Shown: one piece after another, positions 1 to 8,580 of the stretch
Numbering within the stretch: the first letter of the stretch is position 1
Layout: every line of letters starts with the position of its first letter
Assembly: GCA_028280735.1 (NCBI GenBank)
Contig: JANQLH010000269.1
Coordinates: forward strand, 1-36,705
Direction of reading: 5' to 3'
DNA length: 36,705 nucleotides
Source of the DNA: SAR324 cluster bacterium
GTDB lineage: Bacteria > SAR324 > XYD2-FULL-50-16
Notes under the pieces: generated by a model
What the model saw: the letters and a program-made list of their open reading frames with translations, nothing else
Databases searched by the model: none
Told to the model about the DNA's origin: nothing
Made by a program: the position numbers and the translations under genes

Positions 1-63
1 AAGGCCATCCCGATCAGCCCCAACAACAACGGCAGGCCATAGTAGGCGTTTCGGCTAGCACGT

Positions 64-732
64 TCACTGGGCGTAGGACAACCCTGCCAGAATAATTTCA
101 GAGTTCAACGGTTCATAAATCTCTTTTGTATAATTACTCTGCAAGTAGCCCGCAAACCCGGCAAAACGGCCCCAGGTCACTACTGCCATTAAGCTGGCTG
201 CGGTTTGGTTGTCTGCCTGCTCATCATCTGCGATTTGACCTTCTACCGATACATCCCCCGTATCAACGGGCAATCCAAGGTCATTGTTGGGGTTCGTGTC
301 ATGATTATAGCGAACGTTTCCCAGGATCTTCCAAGCAAATCCACTGCTATCCGATGGTTCCGGAGGTTCTTCCAGATCCACACCAAACGCCACTTGGTAT
401 TTTTTAGTTCGTTGATTACCCTTTTCATCAATGGCCGTAACGACAATTTCGTTCATACCTCTTTTAAAAGTAAAGCGTTTATTGATAGTCAGGGTATTCG
501 CTTTAATAAATTTCTGTTTTTCCCCGTTGACGGATACTTCTGCGATTACCTCATCATCGAATATCACGAAACTAACATCCAATTGTGGAGCATCTACTTT
601 TTGACGCCGGGTCAGGTCTGTCGTCAGTATTTCGGGGGCTTCCTTGTTTTCTTCTTCCCGGGCTAATGTTGGAGTGCTCATGGTACCTCCCAGAAGAGCC
701 AGTATTACCAAGGCAGCTAGAAAAGTTTTCAA
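64..732 (-). CDS. Exported Ig-like/outer-membrane beta-barrel protein, C-terminus probably lost to a frameshift
   Basis: The 222-residue product starts with a clear signal peptide (hydrophobic stretch about 5-20, likely cleavage after TPTLA at 25). Residues about 50-120 look like an Ig-like strand domain of the kind that reads VNG...F.L..G.NEIVVTA.D..GN. From about residue 133 the sequence turns into alternating strands (GNVRYNHDTNPNNDL, then GFAGYLQSNY), typical of the first strands of an outer-membrane barrel. The stop at 64-66 comes after only two or three strands, so the protein is too short for a barrel. The +1 frame past the stop continues as SERASRNAYYGLPLLLGLIG to the window edge, which suggests an extra C in the GCCC run at 69-72. 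It lies 39 bases downstream of the FecR-domain gene, same strand, so the two are probably co-transcribed. The exact role is unknown; no named family was recognised. Confidence 0.65.
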   Translation of the reverse strand: MKTFLAALVILALLGGTMSTPTLAREEENKEAPEILTTDLTRRQKVDAPQLDVSFVIFDDEVIAEVSVNGEKQKFIKANTLTINKRFTFKRGMNEIVVTAIDEKGNQRTKKYQVAFGVDLEEPPEPSDSSGFAWKILGNVRYNHDTNPNNDLGLPVDTGDVSVEGQIADDEQADNQTAASLMAVVTWGRFAGFAGYLQSNYTKEIYEPLNSEIILAGLSYAQ

Positions 733-771
733 AACGGTCTCCTTTTGATTTTTTAGTGTTATTCAATCCAA

Positions 772-1620
772 CTAATCTTCGATTGTGATGGTTGCATTAA
801 TTGTATCCCCAGTATTGGCAGCATCTTCCTGAACTTCGTCCAAAACCTCCGTCGGATCAGGAATGTCACTAAAGTTGGAATCATCTTCTTCATCCGGAGC
901 ATCACCAAGCGCAGCCACTTCAACGATGTTATCTTCAATGGCATCCTCAATGACAGGAGGCACATCCACTTCCTTGGGGTCATCGGTATCCAGCTGATCC
1001 GAGTCAGTCGTTTCCATTTCATCTTCTGATCGTCCGGGTTCATAGTCTTCATCCTCCTCCAGACTAAAACCCTGATCAAAGTCGTCGATATTATAACCGA
1101 ATTGGCCGACAGGAACGTCGAGGCTTTGACCCGCATTGTTTGTCATAAACATCTGACCGCTTTTGTTTTTCAGCATGGCAAAATCAGAATTGGTAGCCCC
1201 CTCTCCTAATGATCCTTTAATCCCTATTGTTGCCGTGGTTGTGTTGAGATAGAGATTGCTCTGCTTCCTCACCGAAGCGGTTCTGGCTCGGAATTTCCCG
1301 AACAACACGCGGAGAAATCCTTGTTGCTTCTTTTTGCTCCATTTTCTCACCTGCATAATGGCGTTGGAACCCAGAATAACTTTGTGCTGATCCGGATTAT
1401 AGAGTGTGAGTGAGGTGTTTTTTAAAGTGCGAATGGTATCATTTTCGTATAAAGTGACCGGATTGTTGGTTTTCGTATAGAGATACATTCTCCCTTCACG
1501 AACAATAACCACATTACCCTTTTGAATAGTGGCCCTTCCATATTTTACACTTCCCATAACGACCGGGGAGACCAATATTGTCAAGGTTACCAGTATCACA
1601 AGTTTTTTCCATGTTTTCAT
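772..1620 (-). CDS. FecR-domain exported protein with acidic tail
   Basis: The 282-residue protein has an N-terminal signal peptide (residues 1-23) followed by a FecR-type periplasmic domain at about 28-160. The recognisable stretch is LRVLFGKFRA followed by YLNTTTATIGIKGS, the usual core of free-standing FecR proteins. There is no N-terminal cytoplasmic anti-sigma segment and no sigma-factor gene beside it, so it is unlikely to be a classical FecR regulator and more likely a secreted or periplasmic scaffold. The last 100 residues are extremely acidic (many D and E, few basic), an unusual tail of low complexity. It is followed on the same strand by the Ig-like/barrel protein, which suggests a surface-exposed pair. 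The start ATG has no strong Shine-Dalgarno. Confidence 0.8.
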   Translation of the reverse strand: MKTWKKLVILVTLTILVSPVVMGSVKYGRATIQKGNVVIVREGRMYLYTKTNNPVTLYENDTIRTLKNTSLTLYNPDQHKVILGSNAIMQVRKWSKKKQQGFLRVLFGKFRARTASVRKQSNLYLNTTTATIGIKGSLGEGATNSDFAMLKNKSGQMFMTNNAGQSLDVPVGQFGYNIDDFDQGFSLEEDEDYEPGRSEDEMETTDSDQLDTDDPKEVDVPPVIEDAIEDNIVEVAALGDAPDEEDDSNFSDIPDPTEVLDEVQEDAANTGDTINATITIED

Positions 1621-1635
1621 AATTTTGACCCGTTT

Positions 1636-1896
1636 TTAGTAAAGATAGAAACATTGGGAAAATTTGACCTTACGCAAATAGTAGTACCAGGCTGGATAAT
1701 AGTCAAACATATTGTTCTTTAGTGCCAGTGATTCCTGCATACTTTCAAAGCATTCAATAAAAATGTTATCTTTGAACACCGGTATCAACCGGATTTTCGA
1801 GATTGATTTTCCACATTGTATAATCATTCTTCTGAGATGAGAATCAATTGGATCATTTTGCTCTTCTTGATATACTATTGTATATTTCAATGACAT
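1636..1896 (-). CDS. Small hypothetical protein (86 aa), doubtful
   Basis: An 86-residue open frame lies 16 bases upstream of the FecR-domain gene on the same strand. It is soluble and rich in aromatic residues (DYYPAWYYYLRKVKF near the C-terminus), with no signal peptide and no family I recognise. The start has only a weak, distant purine stretch. A 66-residue minus-strand frame at 1853-2053 overlaps its beginning and could be the other half of a frameshifted gene, because the two join plausibly near 1860-1890. It could equally be a chance frame in a 400-base gap. Confidence 0.3.
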   Translation of the reverse strand: MSLKYTIVYQEEQNDPIDSHLRRMIIQCGKSISKIRLIPVFKDNIFIECFESMQESLALKNNMFDYYPAWYYYLRKVKFSQCFYLY

Positions 1897-2027
1897 ATGG
1901 GAGAATTTCTTCCAAACGGTAAAATACTGTATTTATATAAACAGTTTGACCATAATCCTTTGTCCAATCGGTTTCAACATTTTTTTCAGATCCAGAGAAT
2001 AAAGACAATTCAACCCGGAAAGAATCG

Positions 2028-3098
2028 ATGAAAGATTCCAAGCACTCCATCATTGTTTTTTTTGTAGGCTACATAGTTCTATTCTACCTGATAGGCTTGA
2101 TGCTATGGCCGTTTTTATCATCGATCATCTTTGCCGGAATTTTGGCAGGCAGCTTTAAACCGCTGCATAAATCAATTAACAATAAAATTAAAAGACCAAA
2201 ATGGGCTGCCGGTATCGTCTGCCTGATTATCGTAACTGCAATATTTTTGCCTTCGATATTTATCATTGTTCAACTCACCGATGAAGCTGGTAACCTTTAT
2301 CAATCGATCAAAGCCCAGCTAACCGATGATGATATGGAAAAAATGCTCTTTGGCTTTAAATATTTCCCTGAAATCATGAAGGAACTATTCGGTACGATTA
2401 ACCTGGACTTAAATATATCGACCTTCAAGGGCATTGTCCTGGACGCCTCCAAGGAAGCAAGTTCAACGGCGTTCAATATTTTAAATTCCTGGATCACCAA
2501 TATCTTTTCTTTCTTCATGCATTTCATCATTATGATCATTGTGATTTATACGCTTTTGGTTGATGGAGAACGAATTAAAAAGTTCATTTTTGCATTGTCT
2601 CCACTGCCAGATGATGAAGAAGAGTTGGTTATTGAACGATTCAACCAGATAAATTTCGTAACTTTAGTTGGCAATGGAATTGGAGCTTTAATTCAAGGAT
2701 TGCTGGCTGGGATTGGTTTCTGGATAGCAGGAATCGAATCGCTAACATTGTGGACCACTTTAATGATTGTGCTGGCATTCATTCCACTGGTCGGAATCTC
2801 AATTGTTTATGTTCCGGTATCTTTGTATTTATTGATCACCGGCAACGCAATCACCGCCCTGGTATTGTTCCTTTATTGTTCAGCTGTTTCACTCTTTGTT
2901 GAAAACTGGTTTAAATCCAAATTTGTAGGAAACAGGGCTGAAATCAGCCCCACATTGATTTTTCTGAGTATCATTGGCGGGTTGGCAGTATTCGGGATTC
3001 CGGGAATTTTTTACGGTCCGCTGATTATCTCTATTTTCCTTACATTTGTAGATCTTTATCATAAACGCTATACGGACAACCCAAGTACCGAAGTTTAG
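2028..3098 (+). CDS. AI-2E family transporter (PerM/YdiK-like permease)
   Basis: The 356-residue integral membrane protein matches the AI-2E transporter family in length and layout. There is an N-terminal pair of hydrophobic helices (about 10-40), a third helix near 60-80, a long non-membrane segment (about 85-150), then a helix-rich C-terminal half. Family hallmarks are the GNGIGALIQGLLAGIGFWIAG stretch near 210 and a later PLVGISIVYVPVSLYL region, followed by GGLAVFGIPGIFYGPLI near 320. Members export small molecules or act as Na+/H+ antiporters; the substrate cannot be read from sequence. The ATG is preceded by GGAAAGA about 5 bases upstream. It is divergent from the FecR-domain pair and precedes the 1328-residue gene by 60 bases, with which it may share a transcript. 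Confidence 0.9.
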   Translation: MKDSKHSIIVFFVGYIVLFYLIGLMLWPFLSSIIFAGILAGSFKPLHKSINNKIKRPKWAAGIVCLIIVTAIFLPSIFIIVQLTDEAGNLYQSIKAQLTDDDMEKMLFGFKYFPEIMKELFGTINLDLNISTFKGIVLDASKEASSTAFNILNSWITNIFSFFMHFIIMIIVIYTLLVDGERIKKFIFALSPLPDDEEELVIERFNQINFVTLVGNGIGALIQGLLAGIGFWIAGIESLTLWTTLMIVLAFIPLVGISIVYVPVSLYLLITGNAITALVLFLYCSAVSLFVENWFKSKFVGNRAEISPTLIFLSIIGGLAVFGIPGIFYGPLIISIFLTFVDLYHKRYTDNPSTEV

Positions 3099-3158
3099 AA
3101 CTCCGGGTTGAGCAATTTGGTGGCATACCGTTGTAAACTATAACCAGACCAAGCTGTT

Positions 3159-6100
3159 ATGAAGCATTTTTTTGATCAATCCACTGTATTAGATGATGCG
3201 GCTTTATCAGAATTGTTGCGATCTGCACGCACCGAATTAAAGAGAAAGCCCATGAACCTGTCAGAGATGACAAGCAAAATGGATTTGATATGCTTTAATG
3301 CAAGTGCATCTGATCAATACGTTCCCAGGGGGTTGGATTCTTTGGTGGCAACCAAGAACATGCCTTTAAACCAAAAGATTCGCAAAGAATTCAACGATGA
3401 TCTGGACAAGTTAATCAACAACAGCCCGGGTGATGTGTTTGGTTACTTATTAGGCAACATACAAACCAAAAATATATTCAACTATTTAGACATCCTTTTT
3501 GAGATTAAGTCCGACTACAAATTTAAACCACAGGTAGTTACCCATTTTTCTTATCTTGAGTTAGTTGAGTATTTATCGGAGTTTTTAAACACGGGTGTTG
3601 TGGATGGAATCAAGCGATCCATTGAAATTTTCGATGATAGATCTCCAAAAGCCTGGAAAAAGCTAACAAGGTCCAGTGAACTAAAATCCGTAGATAAGGA
3701 AATCCGCGAACCTGTCATCCTTGACAGACCTTTTTTTACCGACATCAACTTAAACATCACCAAAGGCGGCAGACCGCAACTCATAGAAAGCTCTATCGGA
3801 AAGTTAAAATCGGTTATTAACTACTTCAACAAATATAGGACCTCAAGCGGTGAAGTGATTGCCTCGAAAAACAAACTCTTTTTCAAGCCCTCCGACATCC
3901 AAGGGTTCAGGATTGCGTCTTCCCAATCGAAATTGATGTTGGGTCTGTCCTACAAAGGAGAATACATCTCTTCCGCCCAGTTCATCACCCACGATATAGG
4001 TCTCAAGCCCATTTTGTTCAAAGATGTGGATTTTTTTACATTCAAGATCGGTAAAAAACCGGTAGATCTGAAACCATCACAGATTACAAAAATAGAGGTA
4101 AATCTTGACACGCAGCAGATCGTTTTCTTAAGGGGAATTGCACCTGATGAATACCATGTAGCCAGATTTAACAAATTAAAACTGACAAGGGGCGAAGACT
4201 CAACATTTATTCACAAGGCAATTTCTTTTAATCGCGGTGCTGCAAACTTTGACCAGATTCAAACGTTTTTTGCTTCCCGATACACGGAATTTGAAAAAGC
4301 CAAACAAATTCTCAATGCCAGAGGGGAACTGGGCTTGCTTAGTGCCCGAAACGTGTGTGCAGGTGATTTAACCGCTCACATAACCCTCTCCACCATGAAT
4401 TTGCTGGGGCTGGTACCCTTTGAACCCAAATGCTTGGGGTATTCACCAAAAGATATAAAGAATCCCGAAGTCTCTTCAACCCTTTTTGATATCGAAATTA
4501 AGGGGTTACAAGATCTGTTTAAAAACATCCTTGATGTTTCCCAATCACCGGATTTCACGGAGCACAACTTCAGCCGTTTGTCTAAAAACATGCGGGCATT
4601 TATCAGCTTGCATGATTTCACAAAAGTTGATGCGAACATGTGGGATCGATTGTTGGATGAACTGGAAAAGCTGACTGATTATATGGATAATTTTTTCAAA
4701 ATCAGTCTGTACAAGGACCTCAAAGAAGGATTGGAATGTGAAACGGTTCCTGATTTCGAATCCATGGAGAACGGGATTGAAATTGCGTCTGAAGAGAATC
4801 AATCGCGTTTGGATGAAAAAACACGGCATTTTATCAGTGAAAACTACTCGTTTTTTAAGAAAAGGGATCTGGTTCAAAAAGCTACTTTAAAGATCGAAAA
4901 ATTAATATTCTATGGACAGAATGTAAAACCTTTTACAGATGATCCCAAGTTTGAACCAGCATTGGTTGTGTACAGCAGGGACAAGTCCCAGGCAGAGAAT
5001 TATCGATATGCGGCCTATCCGGCTTTATCCTTAACCAATGTTATTGATCCCGGTGTGCTGAAAAACAAGGATGATAATGACGAACTTGAATTTGTAAAGT
5101 TTATGCGGGATTTCACTCAAAAGACTTTTCAAAAGGCAAGGGAACTCAATAAAACCTTTCATCACCAATACAAGCATACGCTGGCTGAACTCGGTTTTTT
5201 AGTTGATGAAAAACTGAGACAACTCCAGGAGGAGTTGAGTTTTCTTGAGCAACCTGAAAATAAGGAAAAAGCTTACCAGGAGCTTTATGAGAAAATCAGA
5301 AAAATGTACCTGGAACACCTGAAAAGCAAAGAGCAAAACATCGCTACACTAAAAGCAGAGGAGGCACAAGTACAAAAAAAACTGCAGATATACAAACAAA
5401 ATCTGGAAAAATTAATGGGAACCACCATTGATGATGCCGACCTGGATGATTACCTGGCAGCACTGCCTGAAAAACTTGAAAAGAGAAAGGCGGAAATAAT
5501 CTCTCAACACAAGGAAAAATTCAATGAGGCAGCCCCTGTCTTTAAAAGCTATGTCAATCTTCATAATTCAGCCTTAAGCTACTTTAACAAGGTACTCAGC
5601 TACTCATCCCTTTTTCAGAAAGCTTTATGGATGCATCGCCATCAAAAGATGGTCGAAGATCAAAAAGAAAAAGCAAAAAAGTTCTACCAAGCAGATCCTG
5701 AAACCATCCAAAAACAAATTAATGAATTAGAGTCCGTCATTGCCGACCCCGAAAAGGAAAAATCGGTTAAAAAAGAGGTCGATCAGCTCATAGAGGATTT
5801 GCAGAATGCATTATACGATTTGGATAAAATACCAGCCAATGACCTGTTTAAAGATCCAAAAACGCCCGATGATAAACTGGTTGAGTATTTGGAATTTTAC
5901 AGGGATGAGTCTTTCAGGCTAACCCGCTTGGTAGGCATGCTGCAGAGTGCTTATCAAAAAATGAACAAAATCCAGAATCAGCTTTTTAAAAAACAGGAGG
6001 AGCTGGTTTTGGAACAACTAAAATCCGCAAGAACCGAATTCTCTTTGAAAATATTTAATATTTTACGAAGGGATTCCGAAGCTATTGATGAAGTTGAGGC

Positions 6101-7145
6101 TTTGGAAGAACAAACAGAAAACATTCCAACGGAAATCAAAAATCACCTGGGCGATTTAAGAGCTGTATTGATAAAAGCCTTAACGGCATTTAAAGAAAAT
6201 ATTACCCCTGAGAAACTTACCGCCATTGCCAACTACAAAGAGTTTTTAATCGAAGGAAAAAAAAGGGAAAAAATTAATGATATTGCGAAGGAACTTGTAA
6301 ATTTCAGCCAGGGTATCAAGGCCATCAGAATGGAAAGAGGGGGCGAAATTGAAGATCTGGAATACTTAAAAACACAGGAAGCCGGTCTGGAAAAAATAGC
6401 CATGTCCAAGGCCTTGCCTTCAACCAGAATATTGTTAAAAACCCAGTACATCCCATTGGTGGAAAAAGAAAAAGCTATGATGGAAAGGGTGAATAAGTTC
6501 CTCGCTGAGATCATCTCAAACGAAAAGAAAATCATTGATGGACTTACCGATACATTTTTTAGGAAAAGATACGGATTCTCACAGTTTGTAAAAGGCAGTT
6601 TTTGCGTAGATACAACCAAAGGTACGAAAGACCATACCGAAAAAAACATATATGCGGCATACCTCCATTTATCGGAAAGGCATAAAAAAGCCTGCTCTTT
6701 AGCACAGGTAAAAGCTGATGAATTGGGAATGGAAAAGATCGAAATTCAGGGAGATGAAGGATTAAAAAACAGGATATCCCAGACCTGGCACAAGCATGTA
6801 TCGGATAAGTTTATTTGCCTACCGCCATCATTAACAATTGAGGAAGTCCTTGATCTTTGTGAATACAAAGAGTTGATTTGCCGTAATAATGCAAAGCCCC
6901 AACGCTCTCAAAACTCGTTAGTACTTATCTACGTAAACAAAATTGATTTTGATACTATCAAACAGAATCCGGATCTATTGGAAAAATACAATCAGGCAAT
7001 TCTAAGCAACGTGTTTTTGAATATTGATGATACAAAAATATATAACAACCGCGACTCTATTTATGAGGGATTTGTCAAGGCAACTTTTGGCGCCTCTCAC
7101 GATTCTTTGGCGAAAAGCATCACAGAGTTGCTGCTTCAAGAATAA
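3159..7145 (+). CDS. Very large coiled-coil protein of unknown function (1328 aa)
   Basis: I do not recognise this protein. It has no signal peptide or membrane segment, so it is probably cytoplasmic. Residues 1-640 look globular, mixed alpha/beta, with an aspartate- and lysine-rich surface. Residues about 641-1120 are strongly charged and helical, with long heptad-like stretches (for example KLRQLQEELSFLEQPE and EKAYQELYEKIRKMYLEHL). Residues about 1125-1328 look globular again and carry most of the later cysteines (GSFCVD, KKACSL, FICLPP, LDLCEY, ELICRN). No Walker A or B motif is visible, so it is not an SMC/Rad50-type ATPase. The start codon lacks a Shine-Dalgarno sequence. The stop is 2 bases from the stop of the facing pentapeptide gene. 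A structural or scaffold role is inference. Confidence 0.85.
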   Translation: MKHFFDQSTVLDDAALSELLRSARTELKRKPMNLSEMTSKMDLICFNASASDQYVPRGLDSLVATKNMPLNQKIRKEFNDDLDKLINNSPGDVFGYLLGNIQTKNIFNYLDILFEIKSDYKFKPQVVTHFSYLELVEYLSEFLNTGVVDGIKRSIEIFDDRSPKAWKKLTRSSELKSVDKEIREPVILDRPFFTDINLNITKGGRPQLIESSIGKLKSVINYFNKYRTSSGEVIASKNKLFFKPSDIQGFRIASSQSKLMLGLSYKGEYISSAQFITHDIGLKPILFKDVDFFTFKIGKKPVDLKPSQITKIEVNLDTQQIVFLRGIAPDEYHVARFNKLKLTRGEDSTFIHKAISFNRGAANFDQIQTFFASRYTEFEKAKQILNARGELGLLSARNVCAGDLTAHITLSTMNLLGLVPFEPKCLGYSPKDIKNPEVSSTLFDIEIKGLQDLFKNILDVSQSPDFTEHNFSRLSKNMRAFISLHDFTKVDANMWDRLLDELEKLTDYMDNFFKISLYKDLKEGLECETVPDFESMENGIEIASEENQSRLDEKTRHFISENYSFFKKRDLVQKATLKIEKLIFYGQNVKPFTDDPKFEPALVVYSRDKSQAENYRYAAYPALSLTNVIDPGVLKNKDDNDELEFVKFMRDFTQKTFQKARELNKTFHHQYKHTLAELGFLVDEKLRQLQEELSFLEQPENKEKAYQELYEKIRKMYLEHLKSKEQNIATLKAEEAQVQKKLQIYKQNLEKLMGTTIDDADLDDYLAALPEKLEKRKAEIISQHKEKFNEAAPVFKSYVNLHNSALSYFNKVLSYSSLFQKALWMHRHQKMVEDQKEKAKKFYQADPETIQKQINELESVIADPEKEKSVKKEVDQLIEDLQNALYDLDKIPANDLFKDPKTPDDKLVEYLEFYRDESFRLTRLVGMLQSAYQKMNKIQNQLFKKQEELVLEQLKSARTEFSLKIFNILRRDSEAIDEVEALEEQTENIPTEIKNHLGDLRAVLIKALTAFKENITPEKLTAIANYKEFLIEGKKREKINDIAKELVNFSQGIKAIRMERGGEIEDLEYLKTQEAGLEKIAMSKALPSTRILLKTQYIPLVEKEKAMMERVNKFLAEIISNEKKIIDGLTDTFFRKRYGFSQFVKGSFCVDTTKGTKDHTEKNIYAAYLHLSERHKKACSLAQVKADELGMEKIEIQGDEGLKNRISQTWHKHVSDKFICLPPSLTIEEVLDLCEYKELICRNNAKPQRSQNSLVLIYVNKIDFDTIKQNPDLLEKYNQAILSNVFLNIDDTKIYNNRDSIYEGFVKATFGASHDSLAKSITELLLQE

Positions 7146-7147
7146 AC

Positions 7148-7681
7148 CTATTTGACACATTCTCCCCAGGAAGCCTGACCGCAGGGACCTTTCTCTATGC
7201 CCGTCGCACCGGTAAAATCAATCAGTTTTGTATCGATTTCCGTAAAATCAACATCATTGCACTTGGCTCGTCTCAAATAGACACCAATAAAGAGTGCATC
7301 TTCAATATCAGAATCACTGATATCAGCAACAGACAAATCGACAAAAAACAATCTCGCGTCTTCAAACTCGGAATCCGCTACAATAGCTCCTGTCATATCA
7401 ACATATTTGAGGGTTGCGCCTCTTAAATCCACTCCTTCCATATTAGCACCGGTAAACCTGGTATTTTCTATATAAGCATTTCTTAGATCCGCTCCTTCCA
7501 AATCCGCACCGGAGAAATCCATATCGACCAGTCTGACTTCCCTGAGATCACAGGAAGTAAACGTTCCGCCACATTTTTTTTCATTGATCAGGTCATTAAG
7601 ATCACCTTCATCATAGGCGAAACCAAAGCTGCTCCAGGTGAGCAGAAATAGACTAATCATTCCAATAAATAATCTTTTCAT
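7148..7681 (-). CDS. Exported pentapeptide-repeat protein
   Basis: The 177-residue protein has a signal peptide (cleavage likely after FGFA at 22) and a pentapeptide-repeat body at about 45-160, with the A(D/N)Lxx register visible in FSGADLEGADLRNAYIEN and TGANMEGVDLRGATLKYV. Such repeats fold as a right-handed quadrilateral beta-helix. Five cysteines flank the helix: C37 and C44 before it, C141 within the last coil, and C167 and C175 after it. This suggests disulfide-capped ends outside the cytoplasm. Most pentapeptide proteins are cytoplasmic; the periplasmic or extracellular form here has unknown function. The start is supported by AAAGGAA six bases upstream of ATG. Confidence 0.85.
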   Translation of the reverse strand: MKRLFIGMISLFLLTWSSFGFAYDEGDLNDLINEKKCGGTFTSCDLREVRLVDMDFSGADLEGADLRNAYIENTRFTGANMEGVDLRGATLKYVDMTGAIVADSEFEDARLFFVDLSVADISDSDIEDALFIGVYLRRAKCNDVDFTEIDTKLIDFTGATGIEKGPCGQASWGECVK

Positions 7682-8070
7682 TCAGCTTCCTTTATAATGA
7701 TATACCCAGTTTTTTCTTGTTTAACTTATAAACTGTACTCGGAGTCGAGCCCTGTTAATGCCTTTGCGAAAATGCAAACAACTATCCAAAAACAATCCTT
7801 TAACCAGAAAAATACCAATTTGATTCAACCAAATAAAGCGAAAAGCTACCCTGGAAGGCTTTGCTTAAATTGAGCGAAAACACGGTTTTTTATTGTCGTA
7901 ATCTGGTATACAATGAATTGCAAAAAGACTGGTAAAAATGTTGAAGTAGGCTTAGATAGTGGAAAATAACTTGCATTTTTTATGCATTGTTGATTAAGAG
8001 TCTTAATCGTTTCTCACTGAAGATAATTTTGCATTCCTGAATTCAAAAACACTTGACAAACAAAGAGAAT
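7682..8070. other. Intergenic region, no gene seen
   Basis: About 390 bases separate the pentapeptide gene, transcribed leftward, from the small membrane protein, transcribed rightward. This is where the divergent promoters must lie. No convincing -35/-10 pair or open frame was found. The only ordered element is the dyad at 7992-8008. Confidence 0.5.
7992..8008. promoter_or_regulatory. Perfect 17-base dyad, possible operator
   Basis: The sequence GATTAAGAGTCTTAATC is a perfect inverted repeat of two 8-base arms around a central G. It lies about 60 bases upstream of the ATG at 8071. The size and symmetry suit a dimeric helix-turn-helix regulator. No binding protein can be named. Confidence 0.3.
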
Positions 8071-8337
8071 ATGGAATTCATACATGAATCAATGATTGTC
8101 TGGTTTATCCTGGCAGTCATATTAGCCGGATTATTACAGTTGATTGCCAAGAACAGACCTTCTGAAGTTCAGCCGGGAATGGCAACCAAATCGGATCAGT
8201 TTTCGATGAGTACTGTTTTTTTAAGTGTCCGTAGCGGAGAAGCCCCACTATTTTTCTGCGTACTGGGAATAACCATATTCGTTTTCCTGTTTTCATTGGC
8301 ATTTGCCAAGGAAGTCCGGCTCTTGATGCCTTTCTGA
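8071..8337 (+). CDS. Small two-helix membrane protein (88 aa)
   Basis: The product has two hydrophobic segments: residues about 8-25 (MIVWFILAVILAGLLQLIA) and about 58-80 (FFCVLGITIFVFLFSLAFA). A short polar loop joins them. The frame is open from a TTG at 8053, but ATG at 8071 is preferred because it is preceded by AAAGAG a few bases upstream. No family was recognised. It may form a short unit with the DUF2062 gene 243 bases downstream, although a hairpin lies between them. Confidence 0.5.
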   Translation: MEFIHESMIVWFILAVILAGLLQLIAKNRPSEVQPGMATKSDQFSMSTVFLSVRSGEAPLFFCVLGITIFVFLFSLAFAKEVRLLMPF

Positions 8338-8462
8338 CAACAGCGGTGAAATCCGACAAACCGAGGATTTCCCCTAAAAACCCACTTTTACTCCCCTGCC
8401 TCAATCTCGACTAAGCTCGTATTTTACAGATTAAGGTTTATTTTGTATCGGTAGAGGATGCT

Positions 8463-8490
8463 GTCCGTCTTTGAAAGATTAAAGAAGGAC
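8463..8490 (+). terminator. Imperfect hairpin between small membrane protein and DUF2062 gene
   Basis: Arms GTCCGTCTTT (8463-8472) and AAAGAAGGAC (8481-8490) pair with one mismatch around an 8-base loop. The following bases, ATACTCTTTT, are T-rich but do not form a clean T tract. It could be a weak terminator for the small upstream gene. Confidence 0.25.
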
Positions 8491-8580
8491 ATACTCTTTT
8501 AAATAATCGTCTGTAAAAAAAGCCGGTTGGAACGCCAGAGCAAGGTTGTGCCAATCCGCATTAGAGAATAGTCCACTAGC

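Noticed and set aside
3083-3116. CAACCC...GGGTTG inverted repeat at the end of the AI-2E permease gene
   Set aside because: Only six base pairs with a loop of over 20 bases and no T run; not a terminator.
3159-7145. SMC/Rad50-like ATPase interpretation of the 1328-residue coiled-coil protein
   Set aside because: No Walker A, signature or Walker B motif is visible in either globular end.
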